DNA from: Bacteroidales bacterium
GTDB taxonomy: Bacteria; Bacteroidota; Bacteroidia; Bacteroidales; UBA932
Reading direction: 5' to 3'
Length of the DNA stretch: 25,150 nucleotides
Assembly (NCBI GenBank): GCA_017631875.1
Contig: JAGBSL010000039.1
Location: 1 to 25,150, forward strand
Both the position numbers and the translations under genes were made by a program. Of this stretch, positions 16,009 to 24,047 are shown piece by piece (positions within the stretch are counted from its first letter, which is position 1; the number at the start of each line of letters is the position of its first letter). Under the pieces are notes generated by a model. The model ran no database searches. It was not told the origin of the DNA and worked only from the letters and a program-made list of their open reading frames with translations.

Positions 16009-16620
16009 ATGAAAATTATAGAAGCCCTTTTTGCCGGCAGCAGCACCAGGATTTCCGAGAAGCCGAAGCAGAAATTCCCTGAATTCGCCTTCATCGGAAG
16101 ATCGAATGTAGGCAAGTCATCCCTTATCAACATGCTCTGCAGGAACAAGAAGCTGGCTATGACATCCAGCAAGCCTGGCAAGACCAGACTTGTCAACCAT
16201 TTCCTTATCAACAAGGAATGGTATCTGGTTGACCTTCCCGGTTACGGATACGCCAAGATGTCGGCAACAGGAAAGCAGAAACTTGAGCAGGTCATCAGAA
16301 ACTACCTCAACCTTTCTGAGGAGATGGTGATGCTCTTCGTCCTGATCGACTCCAGACATGACATCGGCAAGATCGACATGGACTTCCTTATCGAGCTCGG
16401 ACAGGGACAGATCCCGTTCGCAATAATCTTCACCAAAGGCGACAAGAGCGGACCTAACGCTCTCGCGGCCCAGATCGAGAAGAACAAGCAGCAGATACTC
16501 GAGCTCTGGGAGGAGCTTCCTCCGACCTTCGTAAGTTCTTCCGAAACCGGTCTTGGAAGAGATGAGATCCTCAATTACATCGAATCGGTGCTTCAAAGCA
16601 TCAAAGAACAACAAGCATAA
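16009..16620 (+). CDS. engB: Ribosome biogenesis GTPase EngB (YihA/YsxC)
   Basis: A 203-residue TRAFAC-class GTPase needed for late assembly of the large ribosomal subunit. G1 is GRSNVGKS (30-37), G3 lies in DLPGYGYAK, G4 is TKGD and G5 lies near VSSSETG. The switch I region has SSKPGKTRLVNHF, characteristic of EngB. Length is normal. The gene is 17 bp upstream of prs and is probably co-transcribed with it; both are divergent from xseA. Confidence 0.97.
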   Translation: MKIIEALFAGSSTRISEKPKQKFPEFAFIGRSNVGKSSLINMLCRNKKLAMTSSKPGKTRLVNHFLINKEWYLVDLPGYGYAKMSATGKQKLEQVIRNYLNLSEEMVMLFVLIDSRHDIGKIDMDFLIELGQGQIPFAIIFTKGDKSGPNALAAQIEKNKQQILELWEELPPTFVSSSETGLGRDEILNYIESVLQSIKEQQA

Positions 16621-16637
16621 CCAAAAACCCTTATACC

Positions 16638-17588
16638 ATGCACGACGAACACAAAATCAAGATCTTTACCTGTAAGGCATCAAGAGACTTCGCAGAGAAG
16701 GTGGCAATGAAGCTGGGCCTGAAGCTCGGCGAGTCTGACGTAGTAACATTCAGCGACGGCGAGTTCCAGCCAAGCTACAACGAGAGCGTCAGAGGAGCTA
16801 CAGTATTCATCATCCAGTCTACATTCCCTCCTACAGACAACCTCTTCGAGCTTCTCCTGATGATCGATGCGGCAAAGAGAGCATCTGCACATAAGGTTAT
16901 CGCCGTCATGCCTTACTTCGGATGGGCAAGACAGGACCGCAAGGACAAACCAAGAGTGTCTATCGGAGCCAAGCTCGTAGCAAACATGCTCGAGGCTGCA
17001 GGCTGCGACCGCGTGATGACATGCGACCTTCACGCTGACCAGATCCAGGGATTCTTCGATTTCCCTGTAGACCACATCTACGCAAGTTCTGTATTCCTCC
17101 CACACCTCCAGGCAATGAACATCGAGAACCTCGCAATCGCAGCTCCGGACATGGGTGGTGCAAAGAGAGCGAATGCATATGCAAGATACCTCCAGTGTCC
17201 AGTGATCATCTGCCACAAGTCTCGTGAGAAGGCTAACGTAGTAGGATCTATCACAGCTATCGGAGATGTAGAAGGCAAGAACGTAGTGATCGTCGATGAC
17301 ATGATCGACACAGCGGGAACCCTTGCAAAGGCAGCGAACGTGCTCAAGGAAATGGGCGCAAAGAGCGTACGCGCATGCGCAACACACCCTGTACTTTCAG
17401 GTCCTGCATATGAGAGACTCGCAGAGTCAGCTCTTGAGGAGATTATCGTAGCCGATACTATTCCTCTTTCAAGCGACCCAGCTAAGGACAAGAGCAAGAT
17501 CACCGTACTTTCGATGAGCGACATCTTCGCAGACATCATCGACAAGGTATACAACTACGAGGAGATCAGCTCAAGCTTCATCAACTAA
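16638..17588 (+). CDS. prs: Ribose-phosphate pyrophosphokinase (PRPP synthetase)
   Basis: A 316-residue class I PRPP synthetase that makes phosphoribosyl pyrophosphate from ribose-5-phosphate and ATP, feeding nucleotide, histidine and NAD synthesis. The N-terminal domain carries SDGEFQPSYNESVRG (about 40-54) and YFGWARQDRK. The PRPP loop is DDMIDTAGT (220-228), and DLHADQIQGFF is the catalytic flexible-loop neighbourhood. Length and motifs are canonical. It is followed by a strong terminator at 17608-17644. Confidence 0.98.
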   Translation: MHDEHKIKIFTCKASRDFAEKVAMKLGLKLGESDVVTFSDGEFQPSYNESVRGATVFIIQSTFPPTDNLFELLLMIDAAKRASAHKVIAVMPYFGWARQDRKDKPRVSIGAKLVANMLEAAGCDRVMTCDLHADQIQGFFDFPVDHIYASSVFLPHLQAMNIENLAIAAPDMGGAKRANAYARYLQCPVIICHKSREKANVVGSITAIGDVEGKNVVIVDDMIDTAGTLAKAANVLKEMGAKSVRACATHPVLSGPAYERLAESALEEIIVADTIPLSSDPAKDKSKITVLSMSDIFADIIDKVYNYEEISSSFIN

Positions 17589-17607
17589 GTACATGATTTG
17601 ATATAGG

Positions 17608-17644
17608 TTCCGCCGGAAGGAGTCCCCTTCCGACGGAATTTTAT
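17608..17644 (+). terminator. Rho-independent terminator after prs
   Basis: Arms TTCCGCCGGAAGG (17608-17620) and CCTTCCGACGGAA (17626-17638) form a 13-bp stem with one mismatch and a 5-nt loop, followed by a TTTTATT tract. It ends 10 bp before the next gene, so that gene either depends on read-through or has a promoter hidden in this short space. Confidence 0.85.
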
Positions 17645-17654
17645 TGACTGAAGG

Positions 17655-17909
17655 ATGGAGATTTTTTTAGCGGCTTTGGTACTTGTAGCGCTCTGCGTAT
17701 TCGGACTTTGCTTCAACATCATCTTCAGGAAGGACGGAAAGTTCCCTGAAACAGAGATCGAGAACAACAAGGAGATGCGCAAGAGGGGCATCAAGTGCGC
17801 CAAGGAAGAAGAAATGAAACTTTGGGGCAAGAAGGATGAGAACGGCAACCCGGTATCCTGCGATGAAGGAGGATGTGGAAGCTGTGGGTCTCGCGAAACT
17901 TGTCACTAG
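17655..17909 (+). CDS. Small single-pass membrane protein with cysteine-rich tail
   Basis: An 84-residue protein of unknown function. Residues 2-24 form one transmembrane helix, with Cys14 and Cys18 within it. A short soluble part follows with NKEMRKRGIKCAKEEEMK, ending in a cluster with four cysteines (SCDEGGCGSCGSRETCH, final 17 residues). Cys spacing C-x4-C-x2-C-x5-C suggests a metal or Fe-S ligand set or a disulfide-prone tail. The layout recalls small maturation factors such as NqrM, but the motif is not the same, so I do not name it so. Similar short proteins occur in Bacteroidales, as I recall. It lies between the prs terminator and der. Confidence 0.75.
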   Translation: MEIFLAALVLVALCVFGLCFNIIFRKDGKFPETEIENNKEMRKRGIKCAKEEEMKLWGKKDENGNPVSCDEGGCGSCGSRETCH

Positions 17910-17980
17910 ATATTCGATCCAGGAAATGGATGAGCAATTATCGCCGTGAGGCGGGATTTTAACAATTTAATTTATTTATT

Positions 17981-19288
17981 ATGAGTTTATTAGCAATCGT
18001 TGGACGTCCTAATGTAGGTAAGTCCACACTTTTCAACCGCCTCGTCGGCATGAGACAGGCAATCGTAGACGAGACAGCAGGTGTAACCCGCGACAGACAT
18101 TATGGAAGATGCGAGTGGTGCGGCACAGAGTTCTCAGTAGTAGACACAGGTGGATACACTTCCAACTCGGATGACATCTTCGAGGAGGAGATCCGCAAGC
18201 AGGTTGTCCTCGCTATCGAGGAGGCGCATGTAGTGCTCTTCATGGTGGAGGCAGGCACAGGCATCACAGACTATGACGAGGAGATCGCAGACATCCTCCG
18301 CAGAAGCGGCAAGCCTGTAGTCCTCGCAGTCAACAAGATCGACTCGGGCGAGAAGATGTATGACGCATTCCAGTTCTATTCACTCGGACTTGGAGAGGTA
18401 TACAGTATCTCGGCAGCCAACGGCGGCGGCACAGGAGACCTCCTGGACGCAATCGTGAAGGAGCTCCCAGAAGAGGATCCTGACCAGGACGAGCGCCCTG
18501 ACCTTCCGCACTTCACCATCGTAGGTAAACCTAACGTCGGCAAGTCATCGCTTACAAACGCCCTCCTTGGTAAGGAGAGGAACATCGTAACCCCTATCGC
18601 AGGTACCACACGCGACTCCATCGCAACATTATACAACAAGTTCGGACACGAGTTCATGCTCGTGGACACAGCCGGTATGAGAAAGAAGACCAAGGTACAC
18701 GAAGACCTTGAGTTCTATTCGGTAATGCGCTCAATCCGCGCCATCGAGCACTCTGACGTCTGCATCCTCATGGTAGATGCACAGACAGGTATCGAGGCAC
18801 AGGACATGGCGATCTTCAACCTGATCCAGCGCAACAAAAAGGGTTGCGTTATCGTAGTGAACAAGTGGGACACTGTCGAGAAGGACAGCAACACCATGAA
18901 GGAGTATACTCTCGCAATCAAGGAGCGCCTCGCTCCGTTCAATGACCTCCCGATCATCTTCACATCGGTGATCAACAAGCAGAGGATCATGGACGTGCTC
19001 GACGCAGCAGCTCATGTTTACGAGAACTACTCACGCAAGATCCCTACATCGAAGATCAACGAAGAGATGCTTCCGGAGATAGAGAACTATCCTCCACCAG
19101 CATGGAAGGGCAAGTACATCAAGATCAAGTACATCACCCAGCTCCCTACCCGCTCGCCTTCGTTCGCGTTCTTCTGCAACCTTCCGCAGTACCTCAGGGA
19201 TCCATACAAGAGATTCCTCGAGAACAAGCTCCGCTCGAAGTTTGACTTCACGGGATGTCCGGTGCACATCTTCTTCAGACAAAAATAA
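17981..19288 (+). CDS. der: Ribosome biogenesis GTPase Der (EngA)
   Basis: A 435-residue protein with two GTPase domains in tandem followed by a KH-like domain, the hallmark of Der, an essential factor in 50S subunit maturation. The first P-loop is GRPNVGKST (8-16), the second GKPNVGKSS (182-190). DTGGY and DTAGM are the two G3 motifs, and NKID and NKWD the two G4 motifs. The KH-like domain covers about 355-435. Length is normal. The 71-bp leader is AT-rich near the ATG, and no consensus promoter box is evident in it. Confidence 0.98.
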   Translation: MSLLAIVGRPNVGKSTLFNRLVGMRQAIVDETAGVTRDRHYGRCEWCGTEFSVVDTGGYTSNSDDIFEEEIRKQVVLAIEEAHVVLFMVEAGTGITDYDEEIADILRRSGKPVVLAVNKIDSGEKMYDAFQFYSLGLGEVYSISAANGGGTGDLLDAIVKELPEEDPDQDERPDLPHFTIVGKPNVGKSSLTNALLGKERNIVTPIAGTTRDSIATLYNKFGHEFMLVDTAGMRKKTKVHEDLEFYSVMRSIRAIEHSDVCILMVDAQTGIEAQDMAIFNLIQRNKKGCVIVVNKWDTVEKDSNTMKEYTLAIKERLAPFNDLPIIFTSVINKQRIMDVLDAAAHVYENYSRKIPTSKINEEMLPEIENYPPPAWKGKYIKIKYITQLPTRSPSFAFFCNLPQYLRDPYKRFLENKLRSKFDFTGCPVHIFFRQK

Positions 19289-19293
19289 ATTTC

Positions 19294-19328
19294 GGTCCTA
19301 CCCGGACCGGTCGTCATGTAAACATGAC
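19294..19328. repeat. Two small palindromes after der
   Basis: GGTCC (19294-19298) pairs with GGACC (19304-19308), and GTCATGT (19313-19319) pairs with ACATGAC (19322-19328). They stand directly in front of the terminator at 19335-19371 and make three successive hairpins in the 147-bp gap between the convergent genes. They may protect the der mRNA end or be remnants of a dispersed element. Confidence 0.55.
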
Positions 19329-19334
19329 TCCAAG

Positions 19335-19371
19335 AAAACAGGCTATCGAATCGCTTCGATAGCCTGTTTTT
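19335..19371. terminator. Bidirectional terminator between der and the DUF4783-like gene
   Basis: AACAGGCTATCGA (from 19337) pairs with TCGATAGCCTGTT. Flanking A and T tracts mean a U run follows the stem on either strand. It lies between two convergent genes and probably serves both. Confidence 0.88.
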
Positions 19372-19435
19372 ACTATAACCCTATTATTAACAACTAAACT
19401 AACCTGTCTATTGTATTCGCAAAGGGCGTGCCAAA

Positions 19436-19843
19436 CTATTCCATTCTTTCTATCTTTAAGTGCTGAATTCTGTAGGAAGAGTCCTTGAAACCGACGAAGA
19501 TCGTGACCATGAAGTGCTCGCCGCCGGCGGTCAGTGTGCCAAGCGCATATTTCATGTTGGTACGGCCGGCCTTGTGGACTATCTCGAAATCACGTGGAGT
19601 ATAGGACTTGAAGAAGGACTTGAGAAGCTGGCATGCCTGATTGCGGCTGCAGTCACTGGTGCTGGAGAAGATCGTAATCTCCAGGTTGTCAGCGAACCAT
19701 GCGGAAAGCTTGTCCGCATCGCCATTCGCCAGGTATTTGGATATGGGCACGAAGACCTCGTACCCTCTGTCCTGGGCAGAGGCATTACCGCACAAGAAAA
19801 TCAGAGCCGCCGAAGCGAGCGCCGCAAGTACCCTAAGTCTCAT
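19436..19843 (-). CDS. Secreted DUF4783-like protein
   Basis: A 135-residue exported protein of unknown function. Residues 1-23 form a signal peptide with likely signal peptidase I cleavage after NASA. The mature part is a compact alpha/beta fold (FVPISKYLANGDADKLSAWF, then two later beta strands) that resembles the NTF2-like DUF4783 family of Bacteroidetes, whose genes, as I recall, often sit beside rlmH as here. I chose the ATG at 19843: the frame stays open upstream to 20053, but that would run through a promoter match (19865-19872) and into rlmH, and would bury the signal peptide. No catalytic motif is visible. Confidence 0.8.
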   Translation of the reverse strand: MRLRVLAALASAALIFLCGNASAQDRGYEVFVPISKYLANGDADKLSAWFADNLEITIFSSTSDCSRNQACQLLKSFFKSYTPRDFEIVHKAGRTNMKYALGTLTAGGEHFMVTIFVGFKDSSYRIQHLKIERME

Positions 19844-19864
19844 AAACACGTGATTTCTGCAAGG

Positions 19865-19895
19865 CAAAGATACAGCAAATTCCGAACCACACAAC
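19865..19895 (-). promoter_or_regulatory. Putative promoter of the DUF4783-like gene
   Basis: Minus-strand TATCTTTG (19865-19872) matches TAnnTTTG. GTTG (19892-19895) is a three-of-four match to the -33 TTTG at 19-bp spacing. The start of transcription would be about 15 bases before the ATG at 19843, supporting that start codon. Confidence 0.55.
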
Positions 19896-19945
19896 ACCTC
19901 TGCACACAAATATATACGGTGGGATTTTTGCAGTAAGTTCATCCG

Positions 19946-19977
19946 TTTGTCATTTCCCCGGATTTTCGTTAAGTTTG
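19946..19977 (+). promoter_or_regulatory. Putative promoter of rlmH and the sensor kinase
   Basis: TTTG (19946-19949) and TAAGTTTG (19970-19977) match both Bacteroides sigma-ABfr boxes exactly, with a 20-bp spacer. The -7 box ends only 5 bp before the rlmH ATG at 19983, so the transcript may be leaderless or nearly so. It also argues against the longer reading frame that begins at 19947. Confidence 0.65.
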
Positions 19978-19982
19978 TACCG

Positions 19983-20456
19983 ATGAAAATTACATTACTT
20001 ACAGTCGGAAAGACCGACAAGGACTGGGTAAAGCAGGGTCTTGACATATACACGTCGAGACTGAAGCACTACATTCCATTCAGCATAGTTGAGATTCCCG
20101 AGCTAAAGAACGTTTCAGCGCTGAGCAAGGACCAGATAAAGACTAAAGAGGGCGAACTGATACTCAAGAACATACGCCCCACAGACGACCTGATCCTTTT
20201 GGACGAAAGAGGAAAGGAATACTCTTCCATAGAGTTTGCTAAAGTGCTTCAGGACAAGATATCGTATGTAGGTAAAGATATAGTGTTCGTGATCGGAGGA
20301 GCATACGGATTCTCCGAGGAGGTCTATAAGAGAGCCGGATCCAAGATGTCGCTCTCAAGAATGACTTTCTCCCACCAGATGGTAAGGGCGATATTCGCCG
20401 AACAGATATATAGGGCATTCACCATCATGAGGGGCGAACCATACCACCATGAATAG
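19983..20456 (+). CDS. rlmH: 23S rRNA (pseudouridine1915-N3)-methyltransferase RlmH
   Basis: A 157-residue SPOUT-class methyltransferase that methylates pseudouridine 1915 in helix 69 of 23S rRNA, using S-adenosylmethionine on the assembled ribosome. MKITLLTVGKT at the start, LLDERGKEYSS (72-82), the cofactor knot VIGGAYG (103-109) and the PYHHE C-terminus are all family hallmarks. Length is typical. The ATG at 19983 is preferred over an upstream in-frame start at 19947 because the family begins here and a promoter lies in between. The last codons overlap the start of the sensor kinase gene. Confidence 0.97.
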   Translation: MKITLLTVGKTDKDWVKQGLDIYTSRLKHYIPFSIVEIPELKNVSALSKDQIKTKEGELILKNIRPTDDLILLDERGKEYSSIEFAKVLQDKISYVGKDIVFVIGGAYGFSEEVYKRAGSKMSLSRMTFSHQMVRAIFAEQIYRAFTIMRGEPYHHE

Positions 20457-23400
20457 ATCTATGATCAGAAATTGGTTCACACATAAGACTATCGCACTGG
20501 GCGGGATGATTCTCGCTTTGGTCATGTTCGTCATATCCATGACGGGCATCGGAAAATTGCAGGACACTGATTCCATAGCAGAAAGGACTGCGGACCGTGT
20601 TGAGAATAGGCTCAGGATTCTTGACAAGCATATCGCAAATGCTCTACAGACTCCCGCTGAAGACTTGATGCTACCTGACAGGATTCCGGACGACATGGTG
20701 ATATATCTGTTCGTCGACGATTCACTGATGTCATGGAACAACCAGTTCCCTATCCTGAATGACAACATATCCGTAAAAATTCCTTTCGAGAGGATGATGC
20801 CTGCCAACAACGGCATATCATCACCTCTTGCAAACATTTCCGAAGTACCGGAATACATGAATCTGGGCAGCAAGTGGTATATAGTCAAAGCTGTAACCGG
20901 AGAAAGCGGCAACAAGGTCATTGCCGGTCTGGAAATCAAGAACTCACTCAGCTACGAATTGGGCGGAAATGACAACGGAACCAATTCAGCCTTGAAGATA
21001 CCATCGGCATTCTCGGTCGGCCCTATAAGCGAAACCGGCGGAAGCGCCGTAGAAATCCATGGGAGACCGATATTCAAGATATCGTATGACCCTGTAAGAC
21101 AAAACAGGTTCGCAGACCATTCCGCATTAAGATGGATAGCGATGCTCCTGCTTTTGTCGGCAATGATGGCATACCTCGCTGGAGAACGGACATTCAGAGC
21201 TTATTTCATAGTCACTCCTATACTGACTATCCTGTTTGCAACCGCCTATATATGGGCGGTCCGGATGAACGGATCCAACACACTCTTCTCCCCTGGACTT
21301 TTTGCAGACGAGACGTTCTTCTCGCTCGGAGTGCTGATCATCGTCAACACATACATAACGCTGGCAACAACATGTACCTTCCTGATCAGCGGAAGGATAA
21401 CAAGACATCTAACCTCTGACAAAGGTTCCGCCCGCTTCAAACTCGGGATCTATGGAGCCATTCTGACCATACTCATGGTTGCCATAGGAATATACACCCA
21501 CTCAACCATGACCAGCGTCCTGGACAATTCCAGCATAAGCATGCACCTTTATAGGGCAGGCAGCAAAGCTGTCTACAGCATACTCGTATACATCTCGTAT
21601 ACAGGTCTATTGGTCTGCCTCCTTCTGCTGATGCAGATGCTACGTCCAGTCGTGTATGAATTCACTGGAAAACACCTGAATATACTGGCGAGAAAGCCTC
21701 TTGTCGCTTTTGCCCTCTTTGCCGCTGCCTATTTCAGCATAACCTCGGCTGCATACGGCCTGAAAAAAGAAAAAGACAGGGCTGTGGTCTGGGCTAACAG
21801 ACTCGCCGTGGAAAGGGACCTTGGACTTGAGCTGCAGCTTCGAAGCGTGGAGGAAAGCATTTCAGGAGACCAGCTCATTTCATATCTGTCCGCAATGGAC
21901 AACTCTTCCGGTATGATCCTCAACAGGATTACTGAATACTACCTCAACCGCACCAAACAGGCATACAACCTTGGCGTAATGGTATTCAAGGCAGGAGACA
22001 ACACCGGAGAATCCATATTATATAATATAGTAAATAACGGGGAGCCGATAGCTGACGGATCGAGGTTCGTGTTCCTGTCCGACACATACGGGCGAAACAG
22101 CTATGCCGGAATCTTCATGTATTATGTGCAAGGACAGGGTCTGAACAGGATGATTCTCCAGATCGAGCCATACTCCAACAAAGAGGATACCGGCTACAGC
22201 AGGATCATGGGCCGCTTCCGTCAGCCGGGAAACGTCAATATTCCTGCCTACTATTCATATGCCAAGTACAAGGGAGGACGCATTTCGTCATACAAGGGAA
22301 ACTTCCCTTATCCGACCGTACCGGACAGTTTCAACAACATAGCAGACCCGGAGGGCGACATTACTGTACAGAGGAATGCGGGAGACGTCCACTTCATCGC
22401 AAGAATCAGTCAGGACGAGACAATAGTCATAAGCAGACATAAGAGAAACATATTGGGATATTTCACTTCGTTCTCATATATGTTCTTCATCATCCTGCTG
22501 CTCACGCTCATCTTCCCGGACAAGATGAAGAGGAACAACCCTCTGCAGAGCAACTACTTCAAGACAAGGATCAACTCCATACTCTTCATAAGTTCCTTCC
22601 TCCTGCTAGCAGGAATGGCAAGTGTCAGCATCGCGTTCGTGTACAAGAGGAATTCGAACAACATGAATAACCTCATGTCATCGAAGGTCAGCACCGTTCA
22701 GGGACTGATTGAAGACAGGACCAGACACGCCAAGGACTGGAACGAACTTGCGAGTCCGGCTTTCGCCACAGTGCTCAAGGATGTCAGCAACGCGACGAAG
22801 TCTGACATAACCCTGTACACACCGGGAGGAAAGGTCTTCAGGTCAACTTCACCGGAAATGTTCGAGAAGCTGATACTCGGCAGCAGGATCGACCAGGACG
22901 CCTTCTTCAGGATCAGGAACAGGAACCAGAGGTTCTACATCAACAAGGAGAGCATCGGCGGATACAAGTTCTGGACACTATATGCTCCTCTGCTGAATGA
23001 CAAGGGAGACATCATAGCCATAATGAGCATTCCTTACACGGATAGAAACTACGACTTTAGGTCGGAGGCTCTTTTCCATGCATCACTGATGTTCAACCTA
23101 TTCATCATTCTGCTGGTATCTGCGCTTCTGATCAGCCGACATATCGTCAGCACGTTGTTCACGCCTCTTATCGAGATGGGCAAGAAGATGAGCAATGCAG
23201 ACATCAATACCCTTGAGCATATCGAATATGACAGAGACGACGAGATTTCATCGCTGGTTAAGGCATACAACCGAATGGTGAAGGAGTTGAAGGAGTCGAC
23301 CATCAAGCTTGCACAGGCCGAGAGAGACAAGGCTTGGAGCCAGATGGCCCGACAGGTGGCCCATGAAATCAAGAATCCTCTCACACCTATCAAGCTGCAG

Positions 23401-24027
23401 ATCCAGAGGCTGATCATGATGAAGGAGAACGACAACCCTAAATGGGAAGAGAAGTTCGACCAGGTGGCTGCTGTGGTTCTGGAACACATCCAGATCCTGT
23501 CTGACACTGCAAATGACTTCTCGACATTTGCAAAGCTGTACACAGAGGATCCTGTGCTGATGGACCTGGACAAGACACTCAAGGAGCAGCTGGTGATCTT
23601 CGACAACAAGGAGAACATCAAGTTCACATACATCGGAATGGAGGACGCCTTTGTGATGGCGCCTAAGCCACAGCTGATCCGCGTGCTTGTCAACCTGATC
23701 ACCAATGCCGTGCAGGCGATAGAGGGTATGCAGAATGAGATGCGGGAAAATGGAGAGGAGCCGGTCGAGGGCAACGTGCTGATCTGCCTGAGGAACAGCA
23801 GCAGGGACGGATATTATGATATCGCCATCGATGACAACGGTCCTGGCGTGAAGGGAGAGAACATAGACAAGCTGTTCACTCCTAACTTCACGACAAAGTC
23901 CAGCGGTACCGGACTTGGACTTGCAATCAGCCGAAACATCATAGAGAAGTGCGATGGCGAGATCCACTACCAGAAGTCATTCGGCCTCGGCGGCGCATCA
24001 TTTATAATAACAATCCCAAAGCATTAG
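20449..24027 (+). CDS. Large multi-pass NtrY-like sensor histidine kinase
   Basis: A 1192-residue membrane kinase. About ten transmembrane helices are visible: 14-35, 227-245, 249-272, 290-313, 331-352, 375-398, 418-439, 668-691, 710-731 and 877-899. They leave three sizeable soluble loops (about 36-226, 440-667 and 732-876), likely sensory. A HAMP domain follows (about 900-953), then HisKA with VAHEIKNPLTPIKLQIQRL (phosphorylated His972), and HATPase_c with Asn1086 (N box), DDNGPG (1128-1133) and GTGLGL (1153-1158). HEIKNPLTPI is typical of NtrY-type kinases. It overlaps rlmH by 8 bp (ATG 20449; a second ATG lies at 20461) and converges on an NtrC-like regulator that is its probable partner. 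The signal is unknown. Confidence 0.93.
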   Translation: MNRSMIRNWFTHKTIALGGMILALVMFVISMTGIGKLQDTDSIAERTADRVENRLRILDKHIANALQTPAEDLMLPDRIPDDMVIYLFVDDSLMSWNNQFPILNDNISVKIPFERMMPANNGISSPLANISEVPEYMNLGSKWYIVKAVTGESGNKVIAGLEIKNSLSYELGGNDNGTNSALKIPSAFSVGPISETGGSAVEIHGRPIFKISYDPVRQNRFADHSALRWIAMLLLLSAMMAYLAGERTFRAYFIVTPILTILFATAYIWAVRMNGSNTLFSPGLFADETFFSLGVLIIVNTYITLATTCTFLISGRITRHLTSDKGSARFKLGIYGAILTILMVAIGIYTHSTMTSVLDNSSISMHLYRAGSKAVYSILVYISYTGLLVCLLLLMQMLRPVVYEFTGKHLNILARKPLVAFALFAAAYFSITSAAYGLKKEKDRAVVWANRLAVERDLGLELQLRSVEESISGDQLISYLSAMDNSSGMILNRITEYYLNRTKQAYNLGVMVFKAGDNTGESILYNIVNNGEPIADGSRFVFLSDTYGRNSYAGIFMYYVQGQGLNRMILQIEPYSNKEDTGYSRIMGRFRQPGNVNIPAYYSYAKYKGGRISSYKGNFPYPTVPDSFNNIADPEGDITVQRNAGDVHFIARISQDETIVISRHKRNILGYFTSFSYMFFIILLLTLIFPDKMKRNNPLQSNYFKTRINSILFISSFLLLAGMASVSIAFVYKRNSNNMNNLMSSKVSTVQGLIEDRTRHAKDWNELASPAFATVLKDVSNATKSDITLYTPGGKVFRSTSPEMFEKLILGSRIDQDAFFRIRNRNQRFYINKESIGGYKFWTLYAPLLNDKGDIIAIMSIPYTDRNYDFRSEALFHASLMFNLFIILLVSALLISRHIVSTLFTPLIEMGKKMSNADINTLEHIEYDRDDEISSLVKAYNRMVKELKESTIKLAQAERDKAWSQMARQVAHEIKNPLTPIKLQIQRLIMMKENDNPKWEEKFDQVAAVVLEHIQILSDTANDFSTFAKLYTEDPVLMDLDKTLKEQLVIFDNKENIKFTYIGMEDAFVMAPKPQLIRVLVNLITNAVQAIEGMQNEMRENGEEPVEGNVLICLRNSSRDGYYDIAIDDNGPGVKGENIDKLFTPNFTTKSSGTGLGLAISRNIIEKCDGEIHYQKSFGLGGASFIITIPKH

Positions 24028-24042
24028 TGCTTTGGGATTGTT
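24009..24042. terminator. Terminator embedded in the sensor kinase 3' end
   Basis: AACAATCCCAAAGCA (24009-24023) and TGCTTTGGGATTGTT (24028-24042) form a perfect 15-bp stem with a 4-nt loop. The loop TTAG contains the kinase stop codon, so the last codons of the gene are also the left arm. AT-rich flanks on both sides suit termination in both directions; the regulator gene on the other strand ends at 24048. Confidence 0.85.
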
Positions 24043-24047
24043 AATTA

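Noticed and set aside
17942..17953. Terminator before der
   Set aside because: CGCC/GGCG gives only a 4-bp stem with a short T tract that is not adjacent; too weak to call.
19947..19982. Upstream start for rlmH
   Set aside because: It would begin inside the promoter, and the family starts at the MKITLLTVGKT at 19983.
19844..20053. N-terminal extension of the DUF4783-like protein
   Set aside because: The open frame continues upstream, but it would overlap rlmH, cross a good promoter and move the signal peptide to the interior.
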